Source of the DNA: JAMXLO01 sp963818775
GTDB taxonomy: Bacteria; Pseudomonadota; Alphaproteobacteria; Acetobacterales; Acetobacteraceae
Assembly: GCA_963818775.1 (NCBI GenBank)
Contig: CAWFUF010000013.1
Span: forward strand, 1 to 64,000
Reading direction: 5' to 3'
Length of the DNA stretch: 64,000 nucleotides
Shown: piece after piece, positions 8,988 through 18,194 of the stretch
Numbering within the stretch: position 1 is the stretch's first letter
How the letters are laid out: each line of letters opens with the position of its first letter
The notes under the pieces: generated by a model
What the model saw: the letters and a program-made list of their open reading frames with translations, nothing else
Database searches by the model: none
What the model was told of the DNA's origin: nothing
Program-made: the position numbers and the translations under genes

Positions 8988-9176
8988 CTCCTGGCCCCAA
9001 GGGGGCTTTCCTCCCGTCTGCCAACCAATCATTGCGACCACAGCGAAATAGTCAGGCACGGCCATTAACGTGGCCCTGCGTCGCTGCCCACTCCGCTTCA
9101 ACCTTGATCCAGATCAATGCGCCGGTGGGTTGGTGGCAGTTATCAGGCCGTTCATCCTACCTTGGAAGACGAAAAC

Positions 9177-9782
9177 ATGACTGATGGCAGCTGTCCTGCG
9201 GAGCTTGGCGCAAAAATAGAGTCCAACATTCGGGCCTTGTTGGTTGGCGAGCCATTTCTCTACAAAACTCAGGACACCAAACAGGTCAAGCTGCGCCTCC
9301 ACGAACTGGGAAGGAGTCTCGGGTTCACCGTGCTAGCATCCGGCTTTCCTGCGGATCGCACCAATTGGAAGGCAGGTCCAGAGTGGCTGTACGACATGGT
9401 ATGGGTGGCCTACGAGACGGAGCCGACTACTCCGCCGCAGAAGATGGTTGTCCACTTTCTGACGCGTCAGGCGATGGTCATGGAGTGCGAGATGAGACAA
9501 GGCAGACCATCCAGAGAAGACAGGGATGTCGATGAGGACTTCCAGAAGCTAGTGCAGGCGAGAGCCGACGTTCGGGTTTGGATAACTCGCGTGGGCACGC
9601 GAGAAAGCGCCGAGGAGCATATCGAGAACTGTAAGAAGCAAATTAAAGCATTTCCTGACACGTTGCCCTGCGATCAATACCTGCTTGTCATTCTGGTTGG
9701 AGCACCACTGGGCGACTTCGTGGTGGAATCTTACCCCCATCTTTCGTCGAACGGCGCTAGACCAGATGTTCGCCTGAGATAG
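9177..9782 (+). CDS. Uncharacterised protein, possible PD-(D/E)XK-like fold
   Basis: This is a 201-residue soluble protein starting at ATG 9177 with GGAAGA as ribosome site; the frame is open further upstream, but this start has the better signal. I do not recognise a named family. The middle shows LYDMVWVAYE, then MVMECEMRQG, then VDEDFQKLVQARADVRVWITR. An acidic residue after a hydrophobic strand, an E-x-E strand and a following DFQKL-ARA helix are seen in some uncharacterised PD-(D/E)XK nuclease-like proteins, but this is only a pattern resemblance. No signal peptide or membrane segment. It lies alone between IS66 copy C and an IS110 element, so it is probably cargo of the island. Confidence 0.6.
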   Translation: MTDGSCPAELGAKIESNIRALLVGEPFLYKTQDTKQVKLRLHELGRSLGFTVLASGFPADRTNWKAGPEWLYDMVWVAYETEPTTPPQKMVVHFLTRQAMVMECEMRQGRPSREDRDVDEDFQKLVQARADVRVWITRVGTRESAEEHIENCKKQIKAFPDTLPCDQYLLVILVGAPLGDFVVESYPHLSSNGARPDVRLR

Positions 9783-9898
9783 GGCGACCCGTCTCACAGT
9801 ATGCGGGCTTACGAGGGTTGCGCCGGGATGTCCGGTGCCGAGCCTCATGCATAGGAGACGGGCCTTGAAGCAAGCTTATCACGTACATCGGGCTGGAT
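9783..9898 (+). other. IS110 left-end non-coding region with inverted repeat
   Basis: This 116-nt non-coding stretch precedes the IS110 transposase. CCCGTCTC at 9788-9795 pairs perfectly with GAGACGGG at 9855-9862, enclosing about 59 nt. IS110-group elements are known to transcribe a bridge RNA from the region 5' of the transposase, so this is the place to expect one. That it is one here is inference only. Confidence 0.35.
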
Positions 9899-10975
9899 GT
9901 GCACAAGGAGACGATAGCGGTGGCGCTCGCCAAGGCGGGCAAACGGAATGAAGTGCGTGAGTATGGCAAGATCGCGAACACGCCGGCTGCAGTGAAGGCG
10001 TTGGTTGCAAAGTTGGCACGCAATGGCCCCGAGTTGCGGTTCTGCTACGAAGCCGGACCTTGCGGTTACGGCATTCAGCGACAACTGACAGCCTCGAAGC
10101 ACGACTGCATCGTAGTCGCTCCCTCGCTGCTTCCCCGCAGACCTGGCGAGCGGATCAAGACCGATCGGCGAGATGCAATCAACCTCGCCAAGCTGCATCG
10201 GGCTGGTGAACTGACGCCGGTGTGGGTTCCCGACGAGGCACATGAGGCGATCCGCGATTTGGTGCGGGCGCGTCTGGCCGCAGTGCGGACACTTCGTCAA
10301 GCCCGCCAGCAACTTTCCAGCTTCCTGTTGCGCCATGGTCATCACTACAACCGACCGGCCTGGACGCTGATGCACCGGCGATGGCTGGCCGGCCTGCGGT
10401 TCGAGCACGCGGTGCATCACGTCGTGCTCGAAGACTGCATTGCAGCGGTCGAGGCGGCGACGGCACGGCGCGACCGTCTGGAAGCCCACATCGCAGGGGC
10501 GCTGCCGGACTGGTCGCTCGCCATGGTGGTGCACGCGCTGCAGGCGCTGCGCGGCATGGCGCTGGTGGCAGCGGCAACGCTGGTTGCCGAACTCGGTGAC
10601 ATCACGCGCTTCGCCAATCCACGCCAGCTCATGGGGTATCTTGGCCTGGTGCCGTCCGAGCACTCCAGCGGCGGCACGCGACGCCAAGGCGGTATCACAA
10701 AGGCTGGCAACGGTGCAGCGCGGCGGATGCTCATCGAGGCTGCCTGGAGCTATCGGTTCCCGGCGAGGATCAGCCGCGAGCAGTTGCTGCGGCAGGAAGG
10801 TCTGGCCAAGCCGATCCGCGATACCGCGTGGAAGGCACAGGAACGACTGTGCCGGAGGTATCGCAAGCTTGCACGGGCAGGTAAGCCACCGACCGTGGTT
10901 ACCACCGCGATCGCACGCGAGCTGGCAGGCTTCGTCTGGGCAATCGCCAGACAGGCGCAGCCCACCGACGCTTGA
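9899..10975 (+). CDS. IS110-family transposase (DEDD type), N-terminus uncertain
   Basis: This 358-residue DEDD/serine recombinase-type transposase contains CYEAGPCGYGIQRQL, IKTDRRDAINLAKLHRAGEL, and the C-terminal transposase_20 region ALRGMALVAAATLVAELGDI and GYLGLVPSEHSSGGTRR. In the same frame the bases before GTG 9899 encode ITYIGLD, including the first catalytic Asp, but that stretch runs back to a TGA at 9866-9868 without any ATG, GTG or TTG. Relatives begin ATG-AGC-AAG-CTT; here the bases are TTGAAGCAAGCTT, as if the start codon had been mutated or shifted. Starting at GTG 9899 would lose the catalytic Asp, so the element may be inactive. Confidence 0.85.
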   Translation: MHKETIAVALAKAGKRNEVREYGKIANTPAAVKALVAKLARNGPELRFCYEAGPCGYGIQRQLTASKHDCIVVAPSLLPRRPGERIKTDRRDAINLAKLHRAGELTPVWVPDEAHEAIRDLVRARLAAVRTLRQARQQLSSFLLRHGHHYNRPAWTLMHRRWLAGLRFEHAVHHVVLEDCIAAVEAATARRDRLEAHIAGALPDWSLAMVVHALQALRGMALVAAATLVAELGDITRFANPRQLMGYLGLVPSEHSSGGTRRQGGITKAGNGAARRMLIEAAWSYRFPARISREQLLRQEGLAKPIRDTAWKAQERLCRRYRKLARAGKPPTVVTTAIARELAGFVWAIARQAQPTDA

Positions 10976-11455
10976 TGTGCTGATGCGCGCTGAACACCAA
11001 GCAAGGAGATCACACCGCACAAACACGCATCCAAAGTTGGGCAAGGCTGGGGGCACGTCACGGTCTAGGAGAACCCTCGCATCCACTACCAGCCGGATCT
11101 CATCCGATGCTGGCCGCTAGACAGAGGAAGCTCCGCGACGCATCACCGGTCCGGCGGTAACCAATCCGCGCATCAGAGCATGATCAACCGTCGTTTCATG
11201 ATCGTGCCTCCTGCCTTGCCCAGTGGCGGCCGCGCTGAACAGCTTGGAGGACAAGCAAGGAATATACGTGCCTGCAGCTTGAAATGGCGAACATGAGAGT
11301 GGACAAAATCCTACATTCGAGTCCGGCGAGGTTGGCGGACGACGGCCAGTTTGGCCCAGGTAGGGCGGCACCAAGTGTAAGATTCTATCCACTCTAGATG
11401 CGGCCAATCGTACGGAAATTTCGGAACATTGGATGGGATTGCTCCGAGGGCGCTC
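10976..11455. other. Gene-free stretch after IS110
   Basis: No convincing coding sequence is seen in these 480 bases in either direction. The first part is presumably the right end of the IS110 element, whose border I cannot place. The last part holds the palindromic element at 11296-11395. Confidence 0.5.
11296..11395. repeat. 100-bp MITE-like element with 20-bp terminal inverted repeats
   Basis: AGAGTGGACAAAATCCTACA at 11296-11315 is mirrored by TGTAAGATTCTATCCACTCT at 11376-11395; 16 of 20 positions match when one arm is complemented. The 60 bases between show no gene. Short length with terminal inverted repeats and no coding capacity is what a MITE or a short palindromic repeat looks like. 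Confidence 0.5.
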
Positions 11456-12799
11456 CTACCGAATGGTGAACACTTTCATTGCCTCGTCGCCGTGGTGGTT
11501 GATAACTTTTATTGCGATCCGCCCCGACTTCGGGCACGGGAACGGTCGGCTTTCGGTGCGATATAGCGTCGCCCAGGCTTCCTCATCGATTTCGGCGCGC
11601 AGCGCAGTCTTCAGCCGCTCGAATGGGTCCTTGCCACCGAGGAAATAAGCGTGGCGGACGAAAAAGCTGTCGCCATCGTAGTCGGTGTCGATGAACCAGC
11701 AGGCGATGTCCTGCTTCACGTCACCGGATGAGCGCACCTCGCCGCTGGTAGGGTCGAATATATCGACCCCGCGTATCTCCACGCGACACGTGCCATCCGC
11801 ATCTGTCTGCAACGCGATGTCCGGCTCGCCGAACACGGTGAACAGGTTTCCGCCGCCGGCCTTGTAGCTGCCGCCGGTGTGCAGTTCCTGGTTCATACGT
11901 GCCTTCAACACAGTGAGCCGGCCCAAGGCCATCGTGCCCTCGCCCACATGCGGGTCGAAAGCGAAGCCGCAAATTACCAGCGTGTCGAACATATCGCGTG
12001 CCTCACGGGCGGCGTCGCGCACCATGTCGGTACCGACAGTACCGTATTCCGGGCCAATGACGATGGCTGCCCTTTTGCGCTTACCTTTCTCCTCGTATTC
12101 TCCCTCGGCAGAGATCAGCGCGCCGCCCGGCCAGGGCTTCAGCGTGGCGAAGCTCAAGCGCTCGTTCTTGCGTGTATTTTGGACCCCAGCGACGCGCAGA
12201 TTGTCGAGGACAGTGACTGCGAAGTCGGTGGCTGCTTCGGGGATACGGAGTTCGCGGCGTGGCGGGAGAGCTTCGCCAGTTTCCCCCTCGATAGCGGCAA
12301 TTATGGCCGCATCATCTTCGCCGGCGGGTAGGATACGATGCGGCGAAAGAGACTCCACTGTAAAGGGTCCGGATACGCGGACGGTATTGCGCTTGGTGTA
12401 GGGACGGTCGTGGAGATACTCCGTATCGGCATGGCGAGCGATAGCGGTATCTATGTCCTTCTGCTGTTCGCGTCGAGCTTGCCAAAAGGCTTCCTGCGCT
12501 GCATGGGCGCTATTCGGGGCCTTTGCAGGCAGGATTTTGGGGATCTGCCATTCTTCAAATTGCTGGCCCAAAGTCCGATTGAGCGATGTGCGTGCTTCGT
12601 CCAACACCGGCTGCCACTTAGCGTGGATATTGTCAATTTCAGCGTTGTTAGCAATCGACTTGAGCATGACATGGGGCACGCGCTCAAGAACGAACCCTTG
12701 GCGAATGTCGTTGGTGAACAGTCCTTCAGCGGGTCCGTGCCCAGTCAATTCAGCTTCTCTTTGAGAACCTAGCCTGGATTTCTCAAACGCGGCCGACAT
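11456..12799 (-). pseudogene. C-terminal remnant of a large site-specific DNA methyltransferase
   Basis: This 447-codon frame encodes the C-terminal part of the long adenine-specific DNA methylases of the type III/Mod-like group. Recognisable blocks are FVLERVPHVMLKSIANNAEI, RVSGPFTVESLSPHRI, LILRIP-like strands, KVINHHGDEAMKVF at the end and CWFIDTDYDGDSFFVRHAYF. Such proteins are about 900-1000 residues; the N-terminal catalytic half with the DPPY/NPPY and FxGxG motifs is missing. The frame begins just before an intergenic stretch and IS1634, so the 5' half was probably lost by deletion. It could not methylate DNA alone and is a relic of a restriction or defence locus. Confidence 0.75.
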
Positions 12800-12951
12800 T
12801 TATTCTGTGAACGAGGCTGTCAGCGGTTGCTTTCAGCATGCGAAGGCCGCCACCCGGGCCTATGGGGGTATTTTTCATTTGTCTCGCGCAATGCGAGTCC
12901 GGAGGTTATGTCTTTCCCGCCATGCGGGTGGGAGAAGGCATGTGTCGTGTT

Positions 12952-12980
12952 AACCCGTCTTCGCGGATTCGCGGGTTTTT
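12952..12980 (+). terminator. Hairpin with T-tract
   Basis: AACCCG and CGGGTT form a stem around a 14-base middle, followed by TTTTCGG, in the 229-bp gap between the methylase remnant and the IS1634 gene. The gap shows no other gene. It would end rightward transcription, though no rightward gene feeds it. Confidence 0.4.
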
Positions 12981-13028
12981 CGGTTCGGCACCCGTTGCCG
13001 ATCAATGAGTTGGCCGGAAAGGTCTGCA

Positions 13029-14804
13029 CTACAGCAGGTGGCGAGTGACGGAGCCGGTGGCGATGCGGGGTGATGGCTGTGGTGGCAATTGGAGCCTGAG
13101 CTGCTGGATCAGGAGCCTGAGTTCCGGCTCCGGCTGGGTGTAGCGGGTCAGCAGCAGCTCCCGCCCGTCGGTCGTCGGCAGATGAACATCGATCATCTGG
13201 ACGGCGGCAAACTTTTCGAGAGCGCTCCGCGCAGTCAGTCCTGGCGCCAACGCATGCAGGCGACGCTGCAGCGTGATCTGCAGACAGTAGGCCAGGAACG
13301 CTATGAAAATATGAGCTTCAATTCTGCGCTCTTCCTGATGGAAGACCGGGCGGATCGCCAGATCGCCTTTCAGATTCTTGAATGCCTCTTCGACGGCAAC
13401 GAGCTGGGTATAGTATTGCCACAGCAGCGCGGGATCGTTCTCGGTGAGGTTGGTCCGCAGCAGATAGCGTCCTTCGCGCCGCCGGATCCGCCGCAGCTTC
13501 TGGCGGTTGAGGGTGTAGACGAACATGGAGCTTTCCTTGTCCATCTCGATATCGACCAGGCGCCATGCGGTGGGAGCGCGGGACCGTGCCGCGCCCAGCT
13601 TCATCAGCATCTCCTCACGCGGGATTTCCATTGCGGCCAACTCCCGCAGCCGCTTCCACAGCCACTTCAGTTGGCGACTGCGCATCGCGCGTTCCTTGCT
13701 GGCGCGATCGACGCTCTCTGCGTACACATAAAGTTCGTCGTCCTCGGCCAGTAGTTTGACCTGGACACCCGCGCGGGCCTTCTGCCAAGGCTTGGTCAGG
13801 AGTTGCTTCTCCAAACGCGACAGACGCCCTTTCGGCGTTCCCACCAGATACTGCACCGGCGGATCGCTGCCGCGCATCTCCGCCAGCACCGCTTCGGTCG
13901 GAATGCCGCGATCCATCACCCAGACGCGCCGCGCGCGGCCGTACTGCCGCTCGATCCTGGCCAGGAACATCCGCAGCGTCGTGCAATCCGCCGTGTTGCC
14001 GGGCAGCACCTCGTAGGCCAAGGGCAGACCGTCCGTGGTGACCACCAGTGCGATCACCACCTGCGGGCAGTCCGGCCGCTTGTCGCGGCTGTAACCATGG
14101 CGACGCTTGTCGCCTTCCGCCACCTCCGAAGCGTTGATCTCGAAGTACGTGCTGGTCAGATCGTAGAGCAGCACATCGAAATTCGCACCGAACAGGTCGC
14201 GCCAACGCGCCATGAGATGTGAAAACAAATCCGCTTTGTGCCGCAACAGAAGGTCATGGCAGGCGTAAAGCTTGTGCGCCTCTGCCAATCCGAAGTCGGC
14301 CTCCAGCAGGTCGGCCATGGCACTCTTGCCGAACCAATCGCGATGCAGCTTCCACTCGCTGCCCGGCGCGATCAGCCGGTACGAGACCAGCACCTGCAGG
14401 ACCTGATCCCATTGCGTGCCTTTGCGGCTCGGGGGAAGCCGGTCGGCCCAGAACCGGTCGAGTTCCAACTCCCGCCACAACTGCCCGGCGAGCCAACAGG
14501 CGCCCCATTGGCGCGGCCGGCATAGCCGCATGTCCGACAGGCGAAGTTGGACGACCGACGTGTCGGGCGCGATGCCGGCGCAGCGATCTTCGGGGAACAG
14601 CGCGAGTGTCCGCGGATGTCCCGCGTCGTCATCGAGTACCTCGATGGCCTTGCGCCACACCGCAGCCTGCGAGGAATTGATCTCCCCCAAGTACAGAACG
14701 TGACGCTGCACGACTCGGCCACCTGCAACTCGCTTGTTCTCGACCACACTCCAATAGTCGTGCGTCTTGCCGTCTTTCTTGCGTGGGGTCTTTCGCAGAA
14801 ACAT
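13029..14804 (-). CDS. IS1634-family transposase (intact)
   Basis: This 591-residue DDE transposase of the IS1634 family is at its usual length of 550-600. It carries the first Asp in LLYDLTSTYFEI, the second in RVWVMDRGIPTEAVL and the Glu in VAVEEAFKNLKGDLAIRPV followed by HIFIAFLAYCLQ, the typical IS1634 C-terminal signature. The start ATG 14804 gives FLRKTPRKKDGKTHDYWSVV, a conserved N-terminus. The element ends could not be placed: similar 14-mers (GGTCTGCACTACAG at 13021 and GGTCTTCACTACAG at 14852) flank the gene in direct, not inverted, orientation. Confidence 0.92.
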   Translation of the reverse strand: MFLRKTPRKKDGKTHDYWSVVENKRVAGGRVVQRHVLYLGEINSSQAAVWRKAIEVLDDDAGHPRTLALFPEDRCAGIAPDTSVVQLRLSDMRLCRPRQWGACWLAGQLWRELELDRFWADRLPPSRKGTQWDQVLQVLVSYRLIAPGSEWKLHRDWFGKSAMADLLEADFGLAEAHKLYACHDLLLRHKADLFSHLMARWRDLFGANFDVLLYDLTSTYFEINASEVAEGDKRRHGYSRDKRPDCPQVVIALVVTTDGLPLAYEVLPGNTADCTTLRMFLARIERQYGRARRVWVMDRGIPTEAVLAEMRGSDPPVQYLVGTPKGRLSRLEKQLLTKPWQKARAGVQVKLLAEDDELYVYAESVDRASKERAMRSRQLKWLWKRLRELAAMEIPREEMLMKLGAARSRAPTAWRLVDIEMDKESSMFVYTLNRQKLRRIRRREGRYLLRTNLTENDPALLWQYYTQLVAVEEAFKNLKGDLAIRPVFHQEERRIEAHIFIAFLAYCLQITLQRRLHALAPGLTARSALEKFAAVQMIDVHLPTTDGRELLLTRYTQPEPELRLLIQQLRLQLPPQPSPRIATGSVTRHLL

Positions 14805-14979
14805 GACCCAACGAATTTAGCGGTGGGAATCTGCGCCTGGGAATAGGGTAGGTCTTCACTACAGCCGATTTCCGCCATTCTCAAACAATACTCTCCACAG
14901 ATATCAAATACTTATCAAAGGCTGCGAGGCTGAAATCGGTGCATCAGAGAGGCAAATCCGCGAAGACGGGCTAGAGGAG

Positions 14980-16068
14980 GTGCTGCTTCTGTGCCTGCTG
15001 GCGGTTCTGGCGGGGGCGGAATGCTTCACCGAGATCGCTCGGTTCGGCGACCGAAAGCTCGCGTTTCTGCGTCGCTTTCGCCCGTTCCGTGACGGCACAC
15101 CGTCACACGATCATCTTGGCGACATCCTCGCCACGCTGGATGCCGAGGCGTTCCAGCGCTGCTTTGTCGACTGGGTCGCGTCGCTGACCGGGACCGCGGC
15201 GGAGGTCATTGCCATCGATGGCAAGACCTCGCGCAGCTCCGGTCAGAAGGGCGGTAAGGAGGCCATCCACATGGTCTCGGCCTTTGCCGCCCGCCAGCGC
15301 CTCGTGCTCGGGCAGATCAAGGTGGCGGACAAGTCCAACGAGATTGTCGCCATCCCCAAACTGCTGGACATGCTGGCGATCGAGGGCGCGATCGTGACCA
15401 TTGATGCCATGGGATGTCAGCGCGAGATTGCCCAGAAGATCGTCGACAAGCGGGCCGATTATGTCCTCGCCCTGAAGGGCAACCAAGGTACCGTGCGGGA
15501 GGATGTCGAACTGTTCGTGACTGAGCAGAAGGCCCGGAACTTCGCCGATGCCAAGGTGACCCGCCATCGCACGGTCGATGGCGATCATGGTCGCATTGAG
15601 ACCAGAACCACCACTGCCATTCACGATATCGCCTGGCTCCAGCAACGACATGCCTGGCCCGGCTTGAACGGTGTGGTCATGGTCGAAAGCCTCCGGGAAA
15701 TGTCCGGTGCAGGCATGGGCACCCCAAAGGTTGAGCACGAGACACGCTTCTACATCACTTCGCTGGTTGGCTCGGCTCAACTCCTGGGGCCGATCGTGCG
15801 CAGCCATTGGGCGGTGGAGAACAGCCTCCATTGGGTCTTGGATATGACCTTCCGGGACGATGAGTGCCGCGTCCGAACCCAGCATGCCCCAGCAAACTTC
15901 ATCACCGTCAAGCACATGGCGCACAACTTGATCCGCAGGGCACGAGGGCAAGAACTCGCTGCGTCTCAGGCGAAAAGTCGCCGCCTGGGACGACGACTTC
16001 CTCGCAAGCCTACTGTTCAGTTGATTCCTTCACCCGATTCCCCTGCTCTCGCCACACCGCCTTCATGA
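14980..16068 (+). pseudogene. ISAs1-family transposase, both termini altered
   Basis: The core of an ISAs1 transposase is complete: VLAGAECFTEIARFGDRKL, VIAIDGKTSRSS (catalytic Asp), LVLGQIKVADKSNEI, TIDAMGCQREIA, and the C-terminal RSHWAVENSLHWVLDMTFRDDECRVR with the Glu. At about 15950 one extra base (CGAGGGCAAG for CGAGGCAAG) shifts the last 20 or so residues; the other frame reads NSLRLRRKVAAWDDDFLASL, the expected ending. The first 25-30 residues normally before LLLCLLAVL are also not recognisable, and the only start is GTG 14980. It may retain the core fold but is probably inactive. Confidence 0.8.
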
Positions 16069-16729
16069 CCAACCTGGCCGCCCTCTCCATCGTCACCTAC
16101 CGCACTGTCGAGATGCACACCGGCGGCGAGCCGGTGCGTCTCGTCCTCGAAGGCTTCCCGGAGCCAAGCGGCGCCAGCGTCCCGGAAAAGCGCCATGACG
16201 CCGCCGCGCGCCTCGACCTCCATCGCCGCCGCCTCATGCTGGAACCGCGCGGCCATGCCGAGATGTATGGCGCGCTCGTCGTCCCCGCCGCCCCGCCCGC
16301 TTCGTTGTGATCCGCGCCCGCGGCGAGGTCCGGCACCCGACCGAACCAGACCTTTCATTTCTCTACGGCGTCATCCTGACCGATGACACGCCGCCCGCCT
16401 CGCCGTGTGCCAGCCGCCATTTCTACATGTTCGGCGAGGGGCAGATCGACCGCAGCGCCACCGGCAGCGGCGTCACCGCGCGTATGGCGGTCGATGCGGC
16501 GCGAGGCCTGATCTCGCCCGGCGCAACCCGCGCATTCGCCGGCGCCTCAGGCGTGCCGTTCCACGCCGAGTTGCTGGACGCGCAGCAGCTTGGCCCGCAT
16601 CGCGCCTGGCGCGTGCGCGTCGCCGGCACCGCCGCGTTCAGCGGCACCGCGACGTGGATCGTCGACGACGCAGACGCCTTGCGCGATGGCTTTTCCATCG
16701 AAGACCAATCACCACTGTCATCGCTATAA
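16064..16729 (+). pseudogene. trans-3-hydroxy-L-proline dehydratase/proline racemase family, internal deletion
   Basis: The N-terminal part from ATG 16064 reads TVEMHTGGEPVRLVLEGF and LEPRGHAEMYGALVVPA, the conserved start of the proline racemase superfamily. After about 82 residues the frame stops at 16312. In another frame the C-terminal part continues with EVRHPTEPDLSFLYGVILT and GQIDRSATGSGVTARMA; the TGSG form (Thr in place of the second Cys) marks hydroxyproline dehydratases rather than racemases. The family has about 340 residues; here 120 or more are missing, including the CGH block with the first catalytic Cys. The ISAs1 element lies directly upstream and may have removed the promoter. 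Confidence 0.85.
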
Positions 16730-16742
16730 CGGAGACCCACGC

Positions 16743-17891
16743 ATGCTGCCGTCGCAACGCGCGCTGTTCGATATCCCCGCGGACGTCTGCTACCTGAACG
16801 CCGCCGCCGTCGGCCCGCTCCCCCGCGCGGTGAAGGCGGCCGGCGAGTTCGGCGTCGCGCGCAAGGCGCAACCCTGGGCGATCGAGCCAGGCAACGCGCA
16901 GCGCCAGTTCGAGCGCGCCCGCGCCGCCGCCGCGCGGCTGATCAACGCCGATATGGACGATGTCGCGTTGATCTCCTCGGTGAGCTACGGCATCGCCACC
17001 GCCGGCAAGGTGCTGACCGTTCCGCGCGGCAGTCGCGTGCTGCTGCTACAGGATGACCACTCGTCTCCAGTGCTGGAGTGGCCCGGCCGCGCCGAAGCGC
17101 AGGGCTTCATCGTGGAGATCGTGCCGCGCCCGGCCGACGGCGACGGGACCGCGGCACTGCTCGTCGCGATCGAACGACAGGGAGCGCCGCCGGTGGGGCT
17201 GGCGTCGATCTCGTCCGTGCACTGGGCGGATGGTGGCGCGGTTGATCTCGACCGGATCGCCGTCGCGCTGAAGAAACACGACGCGCGCTTCGTCACTGAC
17301 GCGACCCACGGCGTCGGTGTCATGCACGTCGACGTGCGCGCGCTGGATCCCGACTTCCTGGTGTTTCCGGCCTATAAGTGGGTACTCGGCCCGTACGGCC
17401 GCGCGTTCCTCTACGTCGCCAAACGCTGGCAGAACGGCACATCGATAGAACAAGCCGCCTCGCAGCGGCGCTCGCTCAGTTCAGAACGCGCACCCCACCT
17501 GCGCGACACGGGTTATGTCGCGAATGCACGACGCTACGACATGGGCGAGCGCGATCATTACATCTCGTTGGAGATGGCCTCGATCGGCATGGAGATGGTC
17601 GCCGACTGGGGGAGCGATGCCGTCATCGAGCGGCTGCGCATGCTGACTGATTGCCTCGCGGATGGTCTGCGCAACACGGGCGTTCTGGTGTCGGAAGCCC
17701 GCGTGCGCGCCCCGCATATTCTTTCACTGCGGTTTCCCGCAGGCATGCCCGACGACATGATCAGGCGTATGGAGGCCGAAAAGGTGTTCGTCAGCCCCCG
17801 TCTCGGCCTGATGCGCATCAGCCCCCACGTTTACAATGACGAAGCGGACATCGATCAATTCGTCAGCGTGCTCCGGCAAGCGGCGGCATAG
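16743..17891 (+). CDS. Class V PLP-dependent aminotransferase (SufS/isopenicillin-epimerase-like)
   Basis: This 382-residue fold-type I PLP enzyme starts at ATG 16743, eight bases after GGAGA. It keeps the class V signature: DVCYLNAAAVGPLPRAV at the N-terminus, VTDATHGVGVMHVDV with the PLP Asp/His region, and the Schiff-base Lys in FPAYKWVLGPYG. Members of this subgroup act as desulfurases, lyases or epimerases on small amino acids; the substrate cannot be read from the sequence. It follows the broken hydroxyproline dehydratase by 13 bp on the same strand, so the two may once have been one operon for an amino acid pathway. Confidence 0.85.
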   Translation: MLPSQRALFDIPADVCYLNAAAVGPLPRAVKAAGEFGVARKAQPWAIEPGNAQRQFERARAAAARLINADMDDVALISSVSYGIATAGKVLTVPRGSRVLLLQDDHSSPVLEWPGRAEAQGFIVEIVPRPADGDGTAALLVAIERQGAPPVGLASISSVHWADGGAVDLDRIAVALKKHDARFVTDATHGVGVMHVDVRALDPDFLVFPAYKWVLGPYGRAFLYVAKRWQNGTSIEQAASQRRSLSSERAPHLRDTGYVANARRYDMGERDHYISLEMASIGMEMVADWGSDAVIERLRMLTDCLADGLRNTGVLVSEARVRAPHILSLRFPAGMPDDMIRRMEAEKVFVSPRLGLMRISPHVYNDEADIDQFVSVLRQAAA

Positions 17892-17934
17892 CGGGCCGCC
17901 TCCGTTCCATGTCTGTATATTGCCCGGAGGATAC

Positions 17935-18055
17935 CGACCATAGCGATTGTCGGCGCCAGCGAGACGATCCGGCGGCCCTCGCGTTGCTTCAGATAGATCG
18001 AGTTCAGCCATAGATGCGGCCACTCGTCCGCCCGCGGACGGTTGGCCGCGCTTAC
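17935..18055 (-). pseudogene. IS256-family transposase remnant (about 40 codons)
   Basis: On the minus strand the sequence reads DEWPHLWLNSIYLKQREG then RRIVSLAPTIAMV, matching the block around the first catalytic Asp of IS256 transposases (WPYLWLDATYLKVREGGRIV), here with Asn for Asp. Nothing else of the element is present. This is the region absent from the IS256 copy at 331-1331, but the divergence shows it is a different element. Confidence 0.7.
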
Positions 18056-18194
18056 TTATTCCCGAAACGGCCACGGAGTTGTACTCAGCAACGGTGATAA
18101 GCGGCCAGCGAAGCCGCCTGGGCCGCAGCATTGTTCTGGTCCGCCGCAAAGTTGACGGTTCACCTGTCTGATTACTGACACAACGCAGGGGCGC

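Noticed and set aside
13089..13754. 221-codon plus-strand frame inside the IS1634 gene
   Set aside because: Antisense to a full-length transposase with all catalytic motifs.
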